Program-made: the position numbers and the translations under genes
The notes under the pieces: model-generated
The model's database searches: none
Told to the model about the DNA's origin: nothing
The model's input: the letters and a program-made list of their open reading frames with translations, nothing else
Shown: piece by piece, positions 57,120-64,000 of the stretch
Position numbering within the stretch: position 1 is the first letter of the stretch
Layout: the number at the start of each line of letters is the position of its first letter
Assembly: GCA_006937955.1 (NCBI GenBank)
Contig: SSNP01000001.1
Span: forward strand, 1,905,139-1,969,138
DNA: 64,000 bases
Source: Pachypanchax playfairii
Taxonomy: Eukaryota; Chordata; Actinopteri; Cyprinodontiformes; Aplocheilidae
Reading direction: 5' to 3'

Positions 57120-58480
57120 CAGATGTTGTGTGTATTGTTAATCGTGTTGTGTTTTCAAGGCAGACAGACACCCAGAGGAAGGACGTTTAGACTGAGCTGT
57201 CACTTTTGGAGACAAACTAGCACTGGTCTATATGCACGCATCACTTCCGCATTCCCCATGAGATCGCAGTCCTACTTCCGGTTGGAGTCATCGGCAAAGC
57301 TGAGTGAAATGGCTGAGGTTAATTTTATTTCATTGTGAAATGCGTAAATCAACACTTTTTAAAATATTTAAAAGACTGTCTATAAAACACTTTATAGGAG
57401 ATCTTCAGCAAGCGAGTCCTCATCCAGCAGCTGAAATGTAAACAATCTTGAGGCAACCATTTCTACCAAACTGAAAACATTCTTGTTTAACAGTGAATGG
57501 AAACAAATATATAAATAAAGCACTACATGTTTACCTAAACCTGTCTCCCATATCCATGTAACGCTACGTTTTAGTATTCTATTACTCTTCACTTACTGTA
57601 AAAAGCTACCCGAGCTAATGCTAACGGTTCGCAAGGCTAATTTCTGTAAACAAATATATTAATTACATTGTATAAAACCTGATGTCATCATCAGAAGAAG
57701 CAAACCGCTCCAAACCAAACTTTCAGCTGACTGCCGTCTCCTCCACCTGCCTCCGGAGCTTTGAGAGCTCAGACCGGAGTTCTCATCCAGGGCTAAGTCT
57801 ACTGCTGCTAGCTCAGGGGTGTAGCAGCAGTCAACCTCCATCACTGGCTCCTCATCATCAGGGAGAGCAAGGGTGTTTGGTCGCTCTGTCCGATCCCAAA
57901 CACCAGGACGAGCGGAAGGCGGAGAGTATCTGTTCCACTCAAACAGGACCGGTCTTCAGAAGTCTGCGTCCTCCTGATGTAGCGGGCTCGATCAGATCAG
58001 CAGATAAAAAATGACGACTGCAGACTCTCGTATGGACCGTAATCTTGAAGCAGTCTCGTCGGATTTTAACTAACCACTTTTTCTGTAACTCACCATCTTT
58101 CGGGAAAGTGTGAAAACTTAAAAAAAGAGTTAAACCTTGAAGAGGCAGTGCATTACACAGCAGTGGTAGCTAGCTGTGTTGTCTTCTCTCTTTTGAAAGG
58201 AAAACTTAGTCCTCTTGGATGTCATCCTGTACACACATGCGTGCGTGTGTACAATTTAAAGTTAAACAAAATGAAAAACAAGATAACTGAAGTAGTTGGA
58301 ACAATTGTCAAACTCAAAGGGACAACACAGGCTAGCTTCAGCAGGACCGGAAAAAGGTGTGCGATCTGAAATTCTTCCAAAAATACGTCATGTGGCTCCG
58401 TACATAGAGCCCATCAAGGATTACTTGAAAACTAGGACGAGTTTTGTAATCGGGGAAAAAGAAATCAAGCATCAAATCTA
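57120..58480. other. CpG-richer segment, possible unclassified element
   Basis: More CpG and longer open stretches (e.g. 57682-58014, plus strand, 110 codons, Ser-rich) than flanking intron. No known domain, no clear inverted ends. It may be a decayed transposon or a regulatory island. Confidence 0.3.
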
Positions 58481-59713
58481 GAAAGTCTGATTGAAGGTTC
58501 CTCGGGTGTCAGTTTTATGGAGGTTTTATGATTTATTTTTAGATTATGATAATATGCCTAAATTCACAAAAAAAGTCCCAACCTTCCATTTGTTTTGTTT
58601 TATGCAAGAAACTATATTTTTAGCTAATGTCAGAAAAATTGCTGTTTTCATTGGAAACAAAGTAATTTCCATGAATTGTGTGCAATTAATTGTGGCCAAT
58701 CTTTCATTGTGACATTAGTGTTTGGAAACAAAACAGCTTCAATGTTGTTACTAATCTTCGGACCGGAGGCTAAACGGTTCTTTAGAAGCCGATGAAACCT
58801 TATAAGATTGTCCGATCTTTTGGAGGAAGGTTTTGGAAATATCTCACCTGTCGTTGTAGATGTCTCTTTGAACAATCTCAGTTTGAAGAAACAGATTAAA
58901 TTCTGACCAGATTCATGTGCAAACAGCTAGTTGTAGCAGGACGAAGACCAAATAGTTTCCACAAATCCGTGAAAAACACAGAATCATGTTTGTCAGTTAA
59001 ATTTTATGCCTCGTTTTAAATCAGTATGAGCTGTAAAGAAGGAATTGTTTGATGCTGTTGGGTAAAACATTCAGGATTATAAAACTGTAATGTCCTGCTG
59101 ACAGTGAACGTCCCCTCTGTTCTCTGCTGTCTGTTTCTTTTTGCTGCTACGTGTTGATTAACACCACAAATTCCTTTGGGAAATAAACCTGAACTCCAGG
59201 TGTCTGGTTGAGCAAAGCACCTTGCAAACATTCAACTTCTCACATTTCAACCAAGGATAGTTTGATAGTTGCAGGATTTCATTGTTTCTCCCTGCAGACT
59301 GCTCATGACATCATTTTTTAAAACTCTCATATTGTTGTTAGTTGTATCATTGCAAGGCTGATGGTTAATGCTTCTAATTGACTGGAAGTCCCAAAGCTCA
59401 CAACTTATCTAATGAGTTATGATGAGTGATTGATGTGAAACATGGCCGACAGCGTGAGGGAGAGAGAGTCTAATTCTAAATGCTGTTTATATGTTTCATT
59501 AAATGCGTTATCTATTAATAGACACCACAGTCAGTGCTATGCTAACTACCATTAGTTCAAAAATCTTTTCAAAATAAAACTCTGTTTCTCCAAACTGAAG
59601 TTGTTCATAATTATTTGTGAAGATTTTAGTAGATCAGAACATATCAGCTAGATTTCTAGTTGCCTTTTTTGGGAAAACACTTTGGATTATTCGGAGTTAT
59701 CAGTTAACCTTAA

Positions 59714-60179
59714 AACTGCAATCCAGAGTTTTCCACTTTTAAGGAGGTATGTATGATTTTTTTTTTAATTCCATGAAAGTGATAGATTGACCCGGTTCTG
59801 TAATAAAATGTAAGAAAAGTGTCATAGTTTTTTCCTCACAGCCCCCCTTCCCTATCCTGTAGAGGCACATTTAATTTGAACTTAGCTCCATTTATCACTA
59901 GCCATTAGCGTTCTGCATACTACACCTGTCAATCAACCATGTGTGCACGCACACGTATCCTGATATACTACAGCCGATCAGAGTTTACGAGTTGTTTAAA
60001 TGTCTATTCACTAAAACAATTAAATAACTGAATAAACATATAAATTGTATAAATGTAACTTACCCATGAAGTGTCCATCCATGTGCTATGCTATCGTGAA
60101 AACAGGGGCGGGACCTAAAGATGCAACTTTTTTTTTTGCCTCAGTGGCGCCCTCTGAGAAAAAACTCCAGATTGCTGCT
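59714..60179. mobile_element. TTAA-flanked element, family 4
   Basis: Left end AACTGCAATCCAGAGTTTT and the complement of the right end, AGCAGCAATCTGGAGTTTT, are imperfect inverted repeats, bordered by TTAA (59710-59713, 60180-60183). 466 bp, no coding capacity. Confidence 0.75.
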
Positions 60180-61270
60180 TTAAATGTTAGTTATTCGTAA
60201 TTTTTCCACAGATTTTCACTTCAAAAGATGTGAACTATAATTTTTATTGAGATTTTTCTTTTACTGAGGCTCCAGCTTTTCTCTGTCAGCATAAACAGCG
60301 GAGAGTGACACTTGTGGCAATCCCAATGTGCGAAGACAAGTCACGGAGATGACGTGTCAAATGAAAACATGTAAGGGAGCAGAATATACTCTGGTAGGAT
60401 GAGTTTGTCGTGCAGGACCTCTTTTACTTCCTCACACCAAACCAGGACTGTTTGCTCTGTCACCTCGAGCTCCAGTGTTTGCTGTTGACGAGCCCCACTG
60501 TCACTCCGGTTGTCCCCGTGTCTTTATAAGCTGTTCCGTGCTGCAAATAACTCATGACAGGCCGTCAGCTTTGTCTCTGTGCTCACCTGAACAAACTCTC
60601 CTGCTCACTCCACAAAGATTGTTAAATGAGCATTAGCCTACAACCTTTAAAAGTCATGTGTGAACATGGAGTGCTAATATCTTAAAGCAAAACACAGTCT
60701 TCTTCTCGAAATGTAAAAGTCTAATTTAAACTAGAAATTGTTTTTTTTTTATCCCATTTCTCTCTCTCAATATGTAAAATGTTTGGTATGAAGAAAATGA
60801 CAATTTGAGGATAATAACTTTATGACACATTCTTGGCGAGGAGAGGAATAAATAAACTGAAACAGAAAATAATAAAGAAGCAGTTCAAATTGAGCCATCT
60901 CAAATGAAAAGCAAGATTGAGAATTATTTTCAGAAAGTTCTGTCTTTAATATATATTCATATATTATATTCCTGAGATGTGGGTTGAGGGAACAGACCAA
61001 CGAGTTATGCATTTTAAATTAGCTGTCTGTGGGAGAAAAGGCATAATATCTGAAGGTGGATGACTGAGTAATGTTGAGAAGATGTTGGTATCCCAGAAGG
61101 AGGTTCAGTCGAAGCTGCAGCAATTACTTCAAAAAATATACTCCTGCATGTATTATTCACATTTTTTAACAAAACCAAAAATTCCATTTTGATCAGGTTT
61201 TTTTGTTACTTATACAATAAATGGTGTTAAATTCAGGGAAGGTGACTAGTAAGCTGTATCTTACATTTGA

Positions 61271-61824
61271 AGAGGCCTTTCCATTAAAAACAGTTTTTCT
61301 GAGGTTTCTGTTGAATATTTTAGCTCCACAGGTATTCTTACCTTCATAGTGGGTGTGAAAACAGGTCAACAACTTCTCTTTCAGTTTTTAATCTCTCAAA
61401 CTATGCAGGTGGCGATAAAACCTGAGTTCTCCCGAGTTCGAACGGCCTGTATCTGTTTCCTTTGTTTGTTAGTATTCATCAGCTCCCGCAGTTGAAACCA
61501 CGCCTAGCATGCTGCTGGCTAAAAGCTGTAACATAAAACGTAGCAAACAGGAAGAGAGAACGTCTGGTGTTGCCATGAAGTGGAGGGGCAGGAAACAGTA
61601 TACCTTGCTCTCATAGGCTAGTTTGTTAGCCAATCTGAGTCCAGCAAATTCGAATAATAAATATGAACGAGCTGCTGCCCGAAGCCTGACGGAACCAGCC
61701 GAATTTTGAAAGGTCTGTTAATTAGTGTTTCTTAATGTTTTTTTTAGATATAAAATGTTTCACATTACAGGTTAATATTTAAGAAATAACCACAAAGTCC
61801 TGAAATTTTTATGAAATGGCGTCT
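61271..61824 (+). mobile_element. TTAA-flanked miniature element, family 1 copy E
   Basis: 554 bp, AGAGGCCTTTCCATTAAAAA to AATGGCGTCT. Left duplication mutated to TTGA (61267-61270), right TTAA at 61825-61828, which is also the left TTAA of the next element. Confidence 0.83.
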
Positions 61825-61828
61825 TTAA

Positions 61829-62059
61829 AGGTACATTATGTAAGAATTTTCCAGTGAAATACTCACACAACAGTTTAATGTCCCACTGATGTTGAAAATA
61901 AAGTCACATTGTAACAGATCACGATCTCAGCCGGTTGGGTGGTCGCTAGTTTCTGTCATTTAAAAAAAAACTAGCCCTGATCGTAATCATTATTTACACG
62001 TCCAGACTTTGGCAGGGCTCGTATTTGACAACAAGGTCGAATTCTTACATACTGTACCT
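61829..62059. mobile_element. TTAA-flanked element, family 2, short copy
   Basis: 231 bp with the same ends as the 517-bp copy at 47474 but lacking roughly 280 bp of interior. TTAA at 61825-61828 and 62060-62063. Confidence 0.82.
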
Positions 62060-62371
62060 TTAAATATTCTCAGCTCTCCCTGATTCTGCTTTACACACTA
62101 TTTCACATCAGCAATCAGCTGTTTTCACTCAGTAATCATTTTCCCTACAAATAGTTTTACTTACTACTTTATCAGAACCTCCTGTTTGATGTTATTACAT
62201 CATGCCGCCTTGAGTTCCTGCCAATTTTGTTATTACTGTTCCAGTTTTTCTTTCGAAACCAGTTTTATCGAAAACAGTAGAATTAATTACACCTGATGAT
62301 GGTAGATATCTGTTTTCACTCCCCAAATTTGAATTTTATTTTTATTATTATTTTTTTTGTCTGTTTATTTG

Positions 62372-63229
62372 CAGTGTTAATTTCGTTGACTAAAATATTT
62401 CGTCATAATTTTAGTCACAAATATATTTTTGCGGACGAAAACGAAACGAAAACTAAAATAGACGGCCCTATTTGAGACGATTATTATGACTAAAATTATG
62501 TTGATTTTCGTTGACAAATAAAAGACGACACAAAAATAGACAGCGACGAAATCCAATCAGAGGAAAGGAAAGATGCAGTCAAAAAGCTAACAGCTGGGGC
62601 TAATGTGAAAAGAACCAATCAGAGCTCGGCTTATTGAGCGGTGAGCAGAGGCTTCCGTAGTTGTTTGAGATGCTCCCGCGGGAAGACGCCAGATGAAGTG
62701 TGGAATGCCCCGTGTATCATATTTGTTACATAGTTTTGATCATTTCTAACATGGCTGCTCCCAGTAAATGATCCACTTGCCTTTTTTTTCAGGTTAAATC
62801 ATCATTATTATATTGATGAATGCATTATTATTAACTCATTTTTTATATCACAATTAATCCTTAAAAACGGCCAATGTAATAAATGTGATACAAAAAAGCT
62901 ATTATAAATAACATGATATAGCAAAAAACGTTTGTGAATTTTGTTCTAAGGCTTTGTCTCAGTTCCAAATAATCAGAATTTTCTGGCTATTTTTGAATAA
63001 GTTGGGTCTTACAGGGTTAAATTAATACTTTAGAAAATATACTTATTTTAGTCGACTAAATCTACAATTGATTTTAGTCGACTAAAACTGCCACATATTT
63101 TCGTCACCTAAAATTAGACTACAATTAAAACTAGTTTAGTGACTAAAATTGTGACTAAAATTGAAAAGAATTCTAGTCAAAAGACTATGACTAAAACTAA
63201 ATTAAAATTTCTTGCCAAAATTAACACTG
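62372..63229. mobile_element. hAT-like non-autonomous element with 8-bp duplication
   Basis: Ends CAGTGTTAATTT and AAAATTAACACTG are inverted. The flanks are tttatttg (62364-62371) and tttgtttg (63230-63237), an 8-bp duplication with one change, as expected of hAT. The 858-bp interior repeats GACTAAAA words in both orientations near both ends. Confidence 0.75.
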
Positions 63230-63253
63230 TTTGTTTGTTTGTTTGTTTGTTTC
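63230..63253. repeat. (TTTG)n microsatellite
   Basis: Six tetranucleotide units directly outside the right end of the hAT-like element, overlapping its target duplication. Confidence 0.85.
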
Positions 63254-64000
63254 AGAATCACTGAATCTTTTGGGATGTCTTTGTTGGCATTACTTGTATT
63301 TTATTGTTTTATTTTAAGCTTTATGTCAGGTTTGTCAGGTACATCTTTCACAGAGACATTAAGCTGTTTCTTTGTTTCCTGTCACTGACCTATTTAATTT
63401 TGTAAATTCTAATTCCTTAAGTAAAATTTGAAATAAGTACTTTTTTCCTTTTGAATACTTTTTTTTTTTGCAACTGCATATCGCGGCTAAGCGACATACA
63501 AATCGCAACCTAGTTGCATTAATATTTGAGTGAAATTACTTATTTTAAAATAACAACTAAAACTAATTAAATATGTCTAAGGAACATGAGATAATGGAAA
63601 AAAGCTCCCTTAAATCTCAAATAAACTAAGTACTTTAGATTAATGATTAAATTAAATATTTTTGTTTGAGCGTCACATTCCTGGGGTTTCCGTTTTGTTT
63701 TATTCTTAGTTTGTCTTTGGTTTTCTCTTGTGTTTTATGTCTTTTGGTTGCCAACAATTTTAGTTATTGTTAAAATTCAACTTGGCCTTTAGTTCTTGGT
63801 TTACATTTTCTGTTTAAGTTATTCTCTTAAGACTGTTTCTTTTGCTTAAAGTATTGTTTAGTTTTATTGAATTTTTATTCAGTTTTTATTTAAAATTTTA
63901 TTGTGATAGTTTTCCATTGTTTCCTCAATGTTTTCATTTTAAGATTTAGCACTTATTTTGTTATTGTTCTTATTTCTATTGTATATAATATTTTTATTTA

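Larger units (their letters stand above)
34649..64000 (+). other. kcnk3: Intron 1 of the K2P gene, incomplete (over 29 kb)
   Basis: The second exon of TASK genes is one long open frame starting YGHAAP. No such frame occurs to the end of the window, so everything from the donor at 34649 onward is intron. It holds the transposons listed separately. 34649-37839, 42917-44250, 45702-47469, 49772-50353, 50936-52290, 53516-57119, 58500-59709, 60184-61266 and 63254-64000 show AT-rich sequence without recognisable genes. Confidence 0.75.

Noticed and set aside
60140..60165. CTCF-like GAGGGCGCCAC word
   Set aside because: Only the inner part of the motif matches, and it lies inside the family 4 element.

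Overview
The window reads as nuclear DNA of a teleost fish. It is AT-rich, has spliced vertebrate genes with GT..AG introns and long introns, and carries a typical fish repeat set: Tc1/mariner, TTAA-flanked piggyBac-like miniature elements, PIF/Harbinger, hAT-like elements, a tRNA-headed SINE and LINE remnants. The species cannot be named from what is visible. Nothing prokaryotic, viral or CRISPR-like was seen.

Left third (about 0.6-26 kb, minus strand): one gene of the ENPP1/ENPP3 class of ectonucleotide pyrophosphatase/phosphodiesterases. Twenty coding exons can be chained with matching splice phases at every junction, giving 653 codons from the start Met (25917) to 619, where the window cuts off the C-terminal part of the nuclease-like domain. 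The seven active-site residues that place the two zincs, and the threonine nucleophile, are all present. The two somatomedin-B domains normal for this class are not found: the transmembrane exon splices in phase straight to the linker exon. A disulfide-forming cysteine pair of the catalytic domain also appears to be lost at both ends.

Middle (about 26-34.2 kb): intergenic space between two head-to-head genes. It holds a decayed LINE, part of a dispersed repeat, a TTAA-flanked element and three good CTCF-like motifs in mixed orientation.

Right half (34.2-64 kb, plus strand): first exon of a TASK-type two-pore-domain potassium channel (kcnk3-like), with a short upstream ORF and a GC-rich promoter region. 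The exon stops inside the first selectivity filter and no second exon is visible, so the rest of the window is intron 1 (over 29 kb). That intron is a transposon field.

Mobile DNA is the richest signal. There are two full-length, uninterrupted Tc1/mariner transposase genes: a DD34E element with about 200-bp inverted repeats that are almost identical, and a DD36E element with 28-bp inverted repeats. There are four unrelated families of small TTAA-flanked elements, one with five copies here, and one junction where two families abut and share a single TTAA. A PIF/Harbinger deletion derivative, a TA-flanked element, a hAT-like element with an 8-bp target duplication and a Tc1 relic complete the set. 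The two host genes have no evident joint function; the ENPP acts on extracellular nucleotides at the cell surface and the channel sets background potassium conductance.
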